DNA from: JADKAV01 sp037046735
GTDB lineage: Bacteria > Actinomycetota > Actinomycetes > S36-B12 > UBA10799
Length of the DNA: 64,000 nt
Reading direction: 5' to 3'
Assembly (NCBI GenBank): GCA_037046735.1
Contig: JBAOHC010000021.1
Span: 131,075-195,074, forward strand
Made by a program: the position numbers and the translations under genes. The notes beneath the pieces were generated by a model. That model was not told the origin of the DNA, ran no database searches, and worked only from the letters and a program-made list of their open reading frames with translations. Shown piece after piece: positions 44,599-53,249 of this stretch (position 1 is its first letter; every line of letters starts with the position of its first letter).

Positions 44599-45237
44599 TC
44601 AGGCCGCGGCCTGCTCCCGGCGATGCCGCACGTACTCGATGATGACAGGAATGACCGAGATGAAGACCACGGAAAGCAGGATGATCTCGATGTTGTTCTT
44701 CACGAACGGCACGTTGCCCAGCGCATATCCGAGGTAGGTCACGCCCGCCCCCCAGATCAGCCCCCCGATCGCGGAGTAGATCATGTAGACCTTGAAATCC
44801 ATGCGCCCCACACCCGCCATGGCCGTGATGAACGTCCGCACGATCGGCACAAACCGGGCCAGCACGATGGCCCGGGGCCCATACCGCTCGAAGAACTCGT
44901 GGGTCTTGTCGACATACTCCTGACGGAAGAACCGCGAGTTGGGCCTGTTGAACAGCTTCGGTCCCACCTTGTAGCCGATCCAATATCCCGCGGCATTGCC
45001 CAGCACCGCTGCCAGCGCCAGCACTAGAGCCACCACCCAGATCGGGGTCTCGATGAAGTCCTGGGCCACGAACAATCCAGTGATGAACAGTAGGGAATCC
45101 CCGGGCAGGAAGAAGCCGATCAGCAGGCCGCACTCCGCGAAGATGATGAACGCCACACCGATCAGCGCCAGCGGCCCGAGCCAGGTCAAGATGTTCTCGG
45201 GATTCAGCGCCTCGAGCAGGGCCAGTGTGGAACTCAT
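44599..45237 (-). CDS. DedA-family membrane protein
   Basis: The 212-residue protein has the SNARE-associated/DedA motif ECGLLIGFFLPGDSLLFITGLFV, an amphipathic segment with YWIGYKVGPKLFNRPNSRFFRQEYVDKTHEFFERYGPRAIVLARFVPIVRTFITAMAGVGRM, and C-terminal helices. Members scramble or recycle lipid carriers, for example undecaprenyl phosphate. The key acidic/basic residues in this segment are kept. It is convergent with the SpoU gene. Confidence 0.88.
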   Translation of the reverse strand: MSSTLALLEALNPENILTWLGPLALIGVAFIIFAECGLLIGFFLPGDSLLFITGLFVAQDFIETPIWVVALVLALAAVLGNAAGYWIGYKVGPKLFNRPNSRFFRQEYVDKTHEFFERYGPRAIVLARFVPIVRTFITAMAGVGRMDFKVYMIYSAIGGLIWGAGVTYLGYALGNVPFVKNNIEIILLSVVFISVIPVIIEYVRHRREQAAA

Positions 45238-45296
45238 ACTTACGACGGTACCTGGCTCACATTCTTGCCCCCGCCACTGATCAGGAGGACTAAGGT

Positions 45297-45827
45297 GTGT
45301 GCGTGGACAAGCGCGAGATGTTGAAACAGCAGATCTTGGACAAGGCCGTCGTTCACGGCAAGGTGACGTTGTCCAGCGGTAAACAGGCCGATTACTACAT
45401 TGATCTGCGCCGGATCACTCTGGACCACGAAGCGGCACCGCTGGTCGGTTCGATCATGCGCGAACTGACCGCCGACCTGCACTTCGACGCCGTGGGCGGT
45501 TTGACCCTTGGCGCCGACCCGGTGGCCACCGCGATGATGCACGCTCATGGCCGACCGATGAATGCGTTCGTGGTGCGCAAGAAGGGCAAGGCGCATGGCC
45601 TGCAGCGCCGGATCGAGGGCCCCAACGTCGACGGCAAGCGCGTGCTGGCCGTGGAGGACACCTCAACGACCGGTGGAAGTGTCCTGACGGCCGTGGAGGC
45701 GCTGCGGGCTGCCGGCGCCCACGTGGAAGCCGTCGCCGTCATTGTCGACCGGGGCGCAGGTGACGCAGTGCGGGCAGCCGGCCTGGACTACCGTGCGGCC
45801 TATACGCTGCGCGATCTGGGACTGTGA
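45297..45827 (+). CDS. pyrE: orotate phosphoribosyltransferase
   Basis: The 176-residue enzyme makes OMP from orotate and PRPP. The PRPP motif is VLAVEDTSTTGGSVLTAVEALRAAG, and KVTLSSGKQADYYIDLRR and FVVRKKGKAHG are typical of the actinobacterial form. GTG 45297 or 45303 may be the start. It overlaps the next gene by 4 bases. It is the only pyrimidine gene in the window. Confidence 0.92.
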   Translation: MCVDKREMLKQQILDKAVVHGKVTLSSGKQADYYIDLRRITLDHEAAPLVGSIMRELTADLHFDAVGGLTLGADPVATAMMHAHGRPMNAFVVRKKGKAHGLQRRIEGPNVDGKRVLAVEDTSTTGGSVLTAVEALRAAGAHVEAVAVIVDRGAGDAVRAAGLDYRAAYTLRDLGL

Positions 45828-46291
45828 CTGAGCTGCAGGTCGCGTTACTGCCACCGCTGCCAGGGGAACAGTGGTCGTGGGGGGAGTGTGCGGCCGAACT
45901 GGCCGCCTACGGCTATCCCGTGCGAATCGTGGAGGCACACCCCGATGATTCCGGTGGCGAGTTGGACCTGGCCGGCATGTACGTCGCTCACTGTGCCCTC
46001 GAGTTGGCCCAGGACCCGGGCCGACCACCGGTCGTGCTGGTCGTCTACGGCGGGGCGGGGCGGATGCTGGCGGCCATCGGCTTCTCGCAGCGCGCCTCCC
46101 GGCGGCGGGTCCTCGGATACGTCTTCGTCGACGCGGAACTGCCCAAGGCCGGCGTGGCCGACTGGCCGGATGCCCCCGTGACGTACATCGGCGCCCGCGA
46201 AGCGGTGGTGGCAGGTTTGCGCGGATGGGACGTGCTGCCCGGCGATGACGTGGCTGCGGAACTGCGCAGTGTGGCAGCCGTGAGCATCTGA
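45824..46291 (+). CDS. small alpha/beta-hydrolase-like protein
   Basis: The 155-residue protein begins LQVALLPPLPGEQWSWGECAAELAAYGYPV and has VVLVVYGGAGRMLAAIGFSQRASRRRVLGYVFVDAELPK, resembling a short alpha/beta hydrolase core in which the nucleophile elbow reads VYGGAGR, without Ser. It may therefore be non-catalytic. GTG 45824 overlaps the pyrE stop by 4 bases, so it is coupled to pyrE. I do not recognise a named family. Confidence 0.6.
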   Translation: MTELQVALLPPLPGEQWSWGECAAELAAYGYPVRIVEAHPDDSGGELDLAGMYVAHCALELAQDPGRPPVVLVVYGGAGRMLAAIGFSQRASRRRVLGYVFVDAELPKAGVADWPDAPVTYIGAREAVVAGLRGWDVLPGDDVAAELRSVAAVSI

Positions 46292-46299
46292 GGTCGCGC

Positions 46300-47310
46300 T
46301 CACAGCGCCGCCAACAGCATCCTCTCGATGTCGGGGTCCAAGCCGGTCACTGCCGCGCTGGAAGTCGGCACCCAATCCAGACCCTCCGCCAGCAACCAGG
46401 ACCACGTGTCCGCAATCGTCTGCTCCAGGGGGCGAGCGACAAATCCGAACTCAACCGCGGCCCGGCCGTCGACGGCGAACGCTCCGGCGTTGGCCGGGTC
46501 GGGCGGTAGCCACAATGGGAGACCGCGCCAAGGTTGCACGCCCGCAGCCATCACCGCCTGATCCGCGACGAAGACCGGCCTGCCACCGGTCACGCCAGCA
46601 ACCCCAGTGGCCACATCCCCCCATGTGTAGGCGCCCACCGGCGTGACGACGTCGTACGCGCCCGGCCGACCGGTCTCCGCGCACAACAACATGAACTCCG
46701 CGAGGTCGCGGACGTCCACGTACTGGAAGTCGCGCTCGGGATCGCCGCCCACCACGAATTGGCCATTACTCGCTCGACGCAAGTAGTCAGGAAGGCGACC
46801 CAGATCCTCATGGGGGCCAAGGATCACGCCCGGTCGCAGCACGAGGGTGTTGACATGTCCGTAGATCGTCTCCACCGCTCGTTCGATGCCGGCCTTAAGC
46901 CGGCCGTACTTGGCCAGATCCGAGCTGGGCCCCTCGGTGATCCCCGTTTCGTAGGTTGGCGAGGAGGCTTCCACGGGCCGGGCCGGCCAGTCCTTGTGGG
47001 CCGTCACAGTGCTGACCACGGCGTAACTGGGGGCGACGTCGTGCAGGATGCGAGCACTCATGAGGGCGTGCGACGGCGCGTGACAGGCTGGATCGATGAT
47101 GATGTCGGCCCCGCCGCGGTCATCGACCAGTTTGGCCAGTGCCCGCAGATCGGCGATCGTGGTGCGGTCCCCGCGCACTGCCAGCGCCCCACGAGGCGGG
47201 GGGCCGCTCTTGCCCCGGTTGAACACGACGACGTCGTAGCCACGGCTGGCAGCTGCATCACATATCGCTCGTCCTACATAGCGAGTTCCGCCCAGCACCA
47301 CGAGACGCAT
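46300..47310 (-). CDS. NAD(P)-dependent epimerase/reductase
   Basis: The 336-residue extended-SDR protein has the nucleotide loop VLGGTRYVGRAICDAAASRGYDVVVFNRGKSG and the segment SSDLAKYGRLKAGIERAVETIYG, where a Tyr-X3-Lys lies at YGRLK. VLRPGVILGPHEDLGRLPDYLRRA follows. Such proteins reduce or epimerise nucleotide sugars or similar; the substrate is unknown. Its ATG immediately follows the stop of the SDR gene, so the two are one unit. Confidence 0.8.
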   Translation of the reverse strand: MRLVVLGGTRYVGRAICDAAASRGYDVVVFNRGKSGPPPRGALAVRGDRTTIADLRALAKLVDDRGGADIIIDPACHAPSHALMSARILHDVAPSYAVVSTVTAHKDWPARPVEASSPTYETGITEGPSSDLAKYGRLKAGIERAVETIYGHVNTLVLRPGVILGPHEDLGRLPDYLRRASNGQFVVGGDPERDFQYVDVRDLAEFMLLCAETGRPGAYDVVTPVGAYTWGDVATGVAGVTGGRPVFVADQAVMAAGVQPWRGLPLWLPPDPANAGAFAVDGRAAVEFGFVARPLEQTIADTWSWLLAEGLDWVPTSSAAVTGLDPDIERMLLAAL

Positions 47311-48036
47311 CTACTCGCCCCTGCCCTGCGCGGCCTTGCGCAACACCGATCGAGGTGCCAGGCGGGCGACCTGGGCCAGCGCCTGATAACGAAGGCTGGG
47401 CACACTGAGCACTCTGCCCCGGTCACAGTCCGTGATGCCCTGGCGCGCAACCTCCCCCGCGTTCAGCCAGATCCAGTCAGGGCCCCCGACATCCATGGCT
47501 GCGCGCTCATGGAACTCCGTTCGGGTGAAGCCCGGGCACAACGCGGTGACATGAACGTTGGAGGGCGTCTGCGCAGCCAGACTCTCACTGAATACCGTCA
47601 CCCACGCCTTGGCCGCCGAATAGGTGCCGAAGGGGACCCAGCCGGCCACGCTGCTCACGTTGAGGATGCGACCCCGGCCGCGAGCAACCATCCCCGGCAA
47701 GGCGCTGTGGGTCAGGCGCATGGGCGCGGTGACCAGCACATCGAGCATCCTCTGCTCGTCGGCCACATCGCTGTCGACGAACGCCTGGTTGAGGCCGTAC
47801 CCGGCGTTGTTCACCAGCCAGTCGACCTCCCGAGCCGCATCCTCCACGACATCGCGCTGGGCGGCGTCGGACAGGTCGGCGGGCAGGACCTCACAGTTGC
47901 CGAGGTCGGAGGCGATCGCTTCCAATCGCTGGGCGTCACGCGCCACCAGGATCAGGCGATGGCCGCGCCGGGACAACTCGTTCGCGATCTCTCGACCGAT
48001 GCCTGCGGTCGGACCCGTCACCAGCGCTAAGCCCAC
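47311..48036 (-). CDS. short-chain dehydrogenase/reductase
   Basis: The 241-residue classical SDR has the NAD(P) loop LVTGPTAGIGREIANELSRRGHRLILVARD, NNAGYGLNQ, and catalytic Ser-Tyr-Lys in ILNVSSVAGWVPFGTYSAAKAWV. VTALCPGFTRTEFHERAA is the usual C-terminal segment. It begins GTG 48036, 62 bases from the divergent aminotransferase. The substrate is not readable; its partner is the adjacent epimerase-like gene. Confidence 0.85.
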   Translation of the reverse strand: MGLALVTGPTAGIGREIANELSRRGHRLILVARDAQRLEAIASDLGNCEVLPADLSDAAQRDVVEDAAREVDWLVNNAGYGLNQAFVDSDVADEQRMLDVLVTAPMRLTHSALPGMVARGRGRILNVSSVAGWVPFGTYSAAKAWVTVFSESLAAQTPSNVHVTALCPGFTRTEFHERAAMDVGGPDWIWLNAGEVARQGITDCDRGRVLSVPSLRYQALAQVARLAPRSVLRKAAQGRGE

Positions 48037-48097
48037 AATGGCCCATTCTTGCTCCCCTGCTCACGGGGACGCCAGATGAGGCACGAGAATCGCAGAC

Positions 48098-49258
48098 ATG
48101 ACAGATCGGCTGGTCACACGGATGCACCCCTTCGAACGCACGATCTTCGGGGAGATGTCCGCGCTGGCAACCCGTTTGGGTGCCGTCAACCTCGGCCAGG
48201 GATTCCCCGACACCGGTGGGCCGCTGACAGTCCGGCAGGCGGCCGAGCGGGCGATCCACGACGGTTTGGGCGACCAGTACCCCCCGGCCCATGGCCTGCC
48301 CGAATTGCGCGCGGCGATCATCGAGCATCAAGAGCGCTTCTACGGTCTGCAGGTCACCGATGCTGGCGTTGCTGTCACGACAGGCGCCTCGGAGGCCTTG
48401 GCCGCCGCCATCCTGGCGCTTGTCGAACCAGGGCAGGACGTGATGGTGCTCGACCCTTCCTTCGACCTGTATGGGGCAGCGATCGCGCTGGCGGGCGCGG
48501 GCCGGGTGGCGGTTCCCCTGACCGGCGACGCGCTGCGCCCCGATGTGGCGGCGATGCGGGCGGCCCTGACCCCAGCGACCCGCCTGCTGCTGCTGAACAG
48601 CCCCCACAACCCGACCGGAATCGTGTTCACCCCCGCAGAACTGGCCGATCTAGCTGCTTTCGCCATCGAGCACGACCTGCTGGTCCTGGCTGACGAGGCG
48701 TACGAACATCTGTGGTTCGACGACTCCGTGCATGTGCCCATCGCCACCTTGCCCGGGATGTTCGAGCGGACAGTGACGGTCGGCTCAGGCGGCAAGTCCT
48801 TCTCGTTCACCGGGTGGAAGGTCGGCTGGGCGACCGGCCCCGATGATCTGATCGCGGCGGTGCGGGTGGTCCGTCAGCATCTGTCCTACGTCTCCGGCGG
48901 CCCCTTTCAGCACGCGATCACTGCTGGCTTGCGCCTGCCGGATACCTACTTCGACGACTTCCGGGCGGACCTGGCCAGCAAACGCGACCTGCTGTGCGCG
49001 GGCCTTGCGGATCTGGGCTTCCGGGCGATCCCCCCACAGGGCACGTACTTCGCGACCACGGACGTCACCCCGCTGGGCTTCTCCGACGGCGAAGAATTCT
49101 CCCGGCGGGCTCCGGTCGAGGCAGGTGTGGTGGTGATTCCGCAGAGCGCGCTGAGCGACCATCCCGAGACGACCGCGCCGTACGTCCGCTGGGCGTTCTG
49201 CAAGCAACCGGCCGTGCTGCAGGAGGCTTTGGACCGCCTGGCGGTATGGCTCACGTGA
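48098..49258 (+). CDS. PLP-dependent class I/II aminotransferase
   Basis: The 386-residue fold-type I enzyme has SGGKSFSFTGWKVGWATGP (PLP Lys in the SGGKSF element), NSPHNPTGIVFTPAELADLAAFAIEHDLLVLADEAYEHLWFDD and ASEALAAAILALV. It resembles YbdL/kynurenine-type and DapC aminotransferases, so methionine, keto-acid or succinyl-diaminopimelate substrates are possible. Length is typical. It overlaps the next gene, so the pair is cotranscribed. Confidence 0.88.
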   Translation: MTDRLVTRMHPFERTIFGEMSALATRLGAVNLGQGFPDTGGPLTVRQAAERAIHDGLGDQYPPAHGLPELRAAIIEHQERFYGLQVTDAGVAVTTGASEALAAAILALVEPGQDVMVLDPSFDLYGAAIALAGAGRVAVPLTGDALRPDVAAMRAALTPATRLLLLNSPHNPTGIVFTPAELADLAAFAIEHDLLVLADEAYEHLWFDDSVHVPIATLPGMFERTVTVGSGGKSFSFTGWKVGWATGPDDLIAAVRVVRQHLSYVSGGPFQHAITAGLRLPDTYFDDFRADLASKRDLLCAGLADLGFRAIPPQGTYFATTDVTPLGFSDGEEFSRRAPVEAGVVVIPQSALSDHPETTAPYVRWAFCKQPAVLQEALDRLAVWLT

Positions 49259-49812
49259 GGCATCTCGGGCGCCCGCAGTTTGGGAAGCTCGCCTTCGAGG
49301 GCCAGTGGGAGCAGGCGCTGTGTTTCGACCCCGGTCTCTCCCGGCCCGAAGCGGTGGCGCTGCTCAACGGTTCGACCGAGGTGGCGTGTGAGGCCTTCTT
49401 CACCGGTGGGTTTGTCGGAGTGCGGCGATACGGCACCGCAGATGAGGTGCTCACGTTCGTCCTCGGTTTCGCCCGAGCCATGAGTGCCGACGACTTCACG
49501 CAGGCATTACGGGATCTCGGCGTCCCCGTCGGCGAACGTCTCCTCTTCGCCGAGATCGGCGCCGAAGGGGCCTGGCACAGTGTCGGGCCGGTGCGGGTAC
49601 CCGACGATCTGGACGCCCTGGAGTCGGCGCTGGCCGGGTCCGTGCTGGTTCGCGATCGAGACCACAGCAAATACGTCGAGTTCGCGTTCGACAATGGCGA
49701 CGGCACCACACACTGGTTCGCGCAGGACGTGTCGCGGGCAGGCGAGGTGGACGTGGCCGCCGTCCGCGCTGCCTGCGAGGACGTCCGAAAGGATCATCCG
49801 CTGCGCCGATAG
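49246..49812 (+). CDS. hypothetical protein, soluble
   Basis: The product of about 188 residues has MAHVRHLGRPQFGKLAFEGQWEQALCFDPGLSRPEAVALLNGSTEVACEAFFTGGFVGVRRYGTADEVLTFVLGFARAMSADDFTQALRDLGVPVGERLL. It lacks signal peptide, membrane helix or known motif. ATG 49246 is inside the end of the aminotransferase gene; a GTG at 49255 would give a neat GTGA overlap. It is coupled to the aminotransferase, but I do not infer a shared pathway. Confidence 0.5.
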   Translation: MAHVRHLGRPQFGKLAFEGQWEQALCFDPGLSRPEAVALLNGSTEVACEAFFTGGFVGVRRYGTADEVLTFVLGFARAMSADDFTQALRDLGVPVGERLLFAEIGAEGAWHSVGPVRVPDDLDALESALAGSVLVRDRDHSKYVEFAFDNGDGTTHWFAQDVSRAGEVDVAAVRAACEDVRKDHPLRR

Positions 49813-49867
49813 CGGCCCACCCATACATGTCGCTACGGTGCAGTCACCCCATCGAAAGGACCTCACC

Positions 49868-49984
49868 ATGTCCGACCCCACTGCCTGTTCGGAAAGCGGC
49901 TGCTCGTGCAAGGGCTACAGCCAGCCCGACACGGGCACCTCCTGCAAGACCTGCGGTCACTACTCGGGGAAGCACACCGGCTGA
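49868..49984 (+). CDS. 38-residue cysteine-rich protein, probable zinc binder
   Basis: A short gene starting ATG 49868 after a GAAAGGACCTC ribosome-binding site. The product has Cys-Lys-Gly, two Cys-Cys pairs and a Cys-Gly-His near the end: CSESGCSCKGYSQPDTGTS followed by CKTCGHYSGKHTG. That Cys/His spacing is consistent with a tiny zinc ribbon. I recall similar small actinobacterial proteins but have no name for them. It lies 74 bases before the CoA-transferase operon and may be expressed on its own. Confidence 0.65.
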   Translation: MSDPTACSESGCSCKGYSQPDTGTSCKTCGHYSGKHTG

Positions 49985-50019
49985 AAGCCAGCACCCCGTC
50001 GCGAAGTGTGACAGACAAC

Positions 50020-50048
50020 TGTATACAATTTGAGGACGATTGCATACA
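50020..50048. promoter_or_regulatory. candidate GntR operator upstream of the CoA-transferase operon
   Basis: TGTATACA (50020-50027, a perfect palindrome) and TGCATACA (50041-50048) lie 21 bases apart start to start, two helical turns. The second abuts the AGGAG ribosome-binding site of the GTG 50059 start. GntR/FCD regulators often bind GTATAC-type sites, and the GntR gene is second in this operon, so autoregulation is likely. Confidence 0.5.
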
Positions 50049-50058
50049 GGAGTGAACC

Positions 50059-51189
50059 GTGGGACCTCTGGACGGCGTACTCGTCGCTGATTTCACCCGT
50101 GTGCTGGCCGGGCCCTACGCCACGATGCTGCTCGCCGACCTCGGCGCGACCGTGGTCAAGGTCGAGCGGCCCGGCGCCGGCGATGACACTCGCGCATGGG
50201 GACCGCCTTTTACCGACAATGGGCAGAGCACCTACTTCCAGTCCGTGAACCGCAACAAACAATCGATCGCGCTCGACCTGTCGGATGCGGCAGACCTGCA
50301 CATCGCGCAACGCCTGGCCCAGCGCGCCGACGTGTTCATCGAGAACTACAAACCCGGCGGGCTCATGCGGTTCCGGCTGGACTACGCGAGCGTCGCGCTG
50401 TTGAACCCGGACGTCGTGTACTGCTCGATCAGCGGCTTCGGTGACGATGTCGGCAAGGACCTCCCGGGGTACGACCTGCTGGTGCAGGCCATGGGGGGAC
50501 TCATGAGCATCACGGGCACCGAGGCGCCGACGAAGGCCGGCGTTGCAGTCGTTGACGTGCTGACCGGGTTGCACGCGACCGTGGGAATGCTGGCGGCGCT
50601 GCGCCACCGCGAGTTGACCGGGCAGGGCCAGCATCTGCACGTCACCCTTCTGGGCTCCCTGCTGTCGTCGCTGGTGAACCAGTCATCGGCGTATGCAGGG
50701 GCCGGCGTCGTGGCGCGGTTGATGGGCAACGCACACCCGTCGATCGCCCCCTACGAGGTGTTCTCGTGCTCGGATCGACCGATGATTCTGGCGGTGGGCA
50801 ACGACGGGCAGTTCCGCAGACTCGTCGAGGTGCTCGGCGATGCCGGCTTGGCTCTCGATCCCCGCTTCGCCACGAACACGGCGCGGGTCAGCCACCGTCA
50901 GGAACTCAAGCAGACCCTGGAAACGCACCTGAGCACCAAACCGGCCGACGAGTGGCAACGCCTGCTCACCGCTGCGGGCGTCCCGTGTGGGCCGATCAAT
51001 GACATCGGCCAAGCGTTCACGCTGGCGACCGACCTCGGGCTCGATCCGCTCGTCGAGATCGACGGGGCCCAACAGGTCGCGAACCCGGTCACGTACACCG
51101 CCACACCTGCGACCTACCGCAGCGCGCCCCCAGCGGTGGACGGCGACCGTGCCGCGGTGCTGCGGATGCTCGATGGCGACGTGCGATGA
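50059..51189 (+). CDS. CaiB/BaiF family CoA-transferase
   Basis: The 376-residue class III CoA-transferase has VADFTRVLAGPYATMLLADLGATVVKVERPGAGDDTRAWGPPF and the nucleophile segment PGYDLLVQAMGGLMSITGTEAP (Asp in GYDLL). It moves CoA between carboxylates. GTG 50059 follows AGGAG. It overlaps the GntR gene by 4 bases and shares the operon with a glutaryl-CoA-dehydrogenase-like enzyme. That fits a glutarate CoA-transferase, but specificity is inferred from neighbours. Confidence 0.88.
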   Translation: MGPLDGVLVADFTRVLAGPYATMLLADLGATVVKVERPGAGDDTRAWGPPFTDNGQSTYFQSVNRNKQSIALDLSDAADLHIAQRLAQRADVFIENYKPGGLMRFRLDYASVALLNPDVVYCSISGFGDDVGKDLPGYDLLVQAMGGLMSITGTEAPTKAGVAVVDVLTGLHATVGMLAALRHRELTGQGQHLHVTLLGSLLSSLVNQSSAYAGAGVVARLMGNAHPSIAPYEVFSCSDRPMILAVGNDGQFRRLVEVLGDAGLALDPRFATNTARVSHRQELKQTLETHLSTKPADEWQRLLTAAGVPCGPINDIGQAFTLATDLGLDPLVEIDGAQQVANPVTYTATPATYRSAPPAVDGDRAAVLRMLDGDVR

Positions 51190-51833
51190 CTGCTGCCGAG
51201 CGCACCCTGACAGCTCTGCGGGCTGACGTACTCACCGGCGGTCTGGCCCCCGGTGAGCAGCTCGTCCAGGAGGACATCGCCGACAAGTACGGCGTCAGTC
51301 GGGTACCCGTACGCGAGGCCCTCCAACTGCTCACCTCTGAGGGCCTGGTCTCGCACGTGCCACACCGCGGGTACTTCGTCACCGAACTCAGCATCAGCGA
51401 CCTCTCGGAGGTCTACCGACTGCGCCAACTCCTGGAGGCCGAAGCCATCCGGGCCGCGGTCCCCGCGCTGCGCGACGACGATGTCACGACATTCGAGGCG
51501 CTGGCGATCGCCGTGCAGGACGCCGACGATCTGCAGGACTTGACCGCGGCCAACCGCCGGTTCCATTTCGCGCTGTTCGAAGCCGCCGGAATGGGGCGCC
51601 TCACCCGCCTACTGCGCCAACTCTGGGACGCCTCCGATGTCTACCGCAGCCTCTACTTTCAGCAGAGCGTCAACCGTTCCCGGGTGCACGCCGAACACGC
51701 CGAGATGCTGGCCGCGATCCGTGACCGCGACACCGAACACCTCATCGCCCTGCACGACGCGCACCGCGCCCACTCCGTGGCCTGGGTGCGCTCCCAACTT
51801 CTGCGCCAGACCCGACCCGAGGAGACACCATGA
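51186..51833 (+). CDS. GntR-family transcriptional regulator (FCD type)
   Basis: The 215-residue protein has the N-terminal winged helix LTALRADVLTGGLAPGEQLVQEDIADKYGVSRVPVREALQLLTSEGLVSHVPHRGYFVTELS. A helical FCD ligand-binding domain of about 140 residues follows (LSEVYRLRQLLEAEAIRAAVP, with His/Arg residues near HAEHAEMLAAIRDRDTEH). It should repress the operon until a carboxylate effector binds. It overlaps both neighbours by 4 bases. Confidence 0.9.
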   Translation: MTAAERTLTALRADVLTGGLAPGEQLVQEDIADKYGVSRVPVREALQLLTSEGLVSHVPHRGYFVTELSISDLSEVYRLRQLLEAEAIRAAVPALRDDDVTTFEALAIAVQDADDLQDLTAANRRFHFALFEAAGMGRLTRLLRQLWDASDVYRSLYFQQSVNRSRVHAEHAEMLAAIRDRDTEHLIALHDAHRAHSVAWVRSQLLRQTRPEETP

Positions 51834-53002
51834 AGAAGCCGCAAACCCCCTTCGAGCTGTTCAGCATCGAGCATCTGCTGAGCGAGGAGGAACGGGCGAT
51901 CACATCTGTTGTTCGCGACTACGTCACCACCACGATCAAGCCGCGGGTCGCAGACTGGTTCGAAACCGGCGAGATCCCCGCCCGGCAGTTGGCCCGCGAA
52001 CTCGGCGAGCTCGGGGTGCTCGGCATGCATCTGCAGGGCTACGGCTGTCAGGGCACCTCAGCGGTCGCGTACGGGCTGGCGTGTCTGGAACTGGAGGCCG
52101 GGGATTCCGGGATCCGGTCCCTGGTCAGCGTGCAGGGCTCCCTGGCGATGTACGCCATCCACGCCTTCGGCAGCGAGGAGCAGAAGTCGCAGTGGTTGCC
52201 GGGCATGGCCGCCGGCGAGTTGATCGGCTGCTTCGGGCTCACCGAGCCGGACTACGGTTCCAACCCCGGCGGCATGATCACGAACGCCAAACGGGACGGT
52301 GAGGACTGGATCCTCAACGGCGCCAAGATGTGGATCACCAACGGAAACGTCGCCGACGTGGCAGTCGTCTGGGCGCGCACCGAGGAGGGTATCCGAGGAT
52401 TTGTCGTGCCGACGGACACCCCTGGCTTCACCGCCAACCCGATTCACAAGAAGATGTCGCTGCGCGCTTCCGTGACCAGTGAACTGGTCTTCGCAGACGT
52501 CCGCCTGCCCGGCGATGCTGTGCTGCCCGAGGTGGTCGGTCTGCGGGGGCCGCTGTCCTGTCTGAACGAGGCTCGCTTTGGCATCGTGTTCGGCACGATG
52601 GGCGCTGCTCGCGACTGCCTGGAGACGGCAATCGACTACAGCGTGACGCGCGAGCAGTTCGATAAGCCCATCGGAGCCTTCCAATTGACCCAGCAGAAAC
52701 TCGCCGACATGGCGCTGGAAGTGGGGAAGGGCACGCTGCTTGCTTTGCATCTCGGCCGGCTCAAGGACGAGCACCTCCTGCGGGCCGAGCAGGTCAGTGT
52801 CGGCAAGTTGAACAACGCCCGGGAAGCGCTGGACATCGCGCGGAAGTGCCGCGGGATCCTCGGCGGGAACGGCATCACGCTGGAGTACCCGGTGATCCGG
52901 CACATGAACAACTTGGAGTCGGTGTACACCTACGAGGGCACCAACGAGATGCATACGCTGGTGGTCGGCGAGGCCTTGACGGGGCTACCGGCCTATCGGT
53001 AG
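51830..53002 (+). CDS. acyl-CoA dehydrogenase, probable glutaryl-CoA dehydrogenase
   Basis: The 390-residue flavoprotein has FGLTEPDYGSNPGGMITNAKRDGEDWILNGAKMWITNGNVADVAVVWART, RQLARELGELGVLGMHLQGYGC and the C-terminal YTYEGTNEMHTLVVGEALTG with the catalytic Glu of YEGT. The YEGT spacing and the CoA-transferase partner resemble glutaryl-CoA dehydrogenases, which also decarboxylate to crotonyl-CoA. Whether it decarboxylates cannot be read with certainty. ETF partners are not in the window. Confidence 0.85.
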   Translation: MKKPQTPFELFSIEHLLSEEERAITSVVRDYVTTTIKPRVADWFETGEIPARQLARELGELGVLGMHLQGYGCQGTSAVAYGLACLELEAGDSGIRSLVSVQGSLAMYAIHAFGSEEQKSQWLPGMAAGELIGCFGLTEPDYGSNPGGMITNAKRDGEDWILNGAKMWITNGNVADVAVVWARTEEGIRGFVVPTDTPGFTANPIHKKMSLRASVTSELVFADVRLPGDAVLPEVVGLRGPLSCLNEARFGIVFGTMGAARDCLETAIDYSVTREQFDKPIGAFQLTQQKLADMALEVGKGTLLALHLGRLKDEHLLRAEQVSVGKLNNAREALDIARKCRGILGGNGITLEYPVIRHMNNLESVYTYEGTNEMHTLVVGEALTGLPAYR

Positions 53003-53072
53003 GTGGCGGGCCGCGCCCAGGTCACGCTCGATGTGGCTCGGATGCCGCAGGGCGTGTTGGCCCCAAACGTTG

Positions 53073-53206
53073 TACGACACGCCGCGCTAGATCACAACAA
53101 CCGCCCAACCCCGCGCCACCCCGAGCCAATGGGCACTCGTTGCTACGACACGCCGCGCTAGATCACAACAACCGCCCAACCCCGCGCCACCCCGAGCCAA
53201 TGGGCA
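53073..53206. repeat. 63-base perfect direct repeat
   Basis: The 63 bases at 53073-53135 recur without mismatch at 53144-53206, a period of 71. Each contains GATCACAACAACCGCCCAAC. The pair lies between the ends of the dehydrogenase and the ABC permease genes (53003-53249). No gene is seen in this gap. It is probably a tandem duplication of a short repeat, perhaps one present elsewhere in the genome. Confidence 0.9.
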
Positions 53207-53249
53207 GTTATTGCTGCAGCCAGGGGCCAACGGACGCGTGCCCCAGCGC

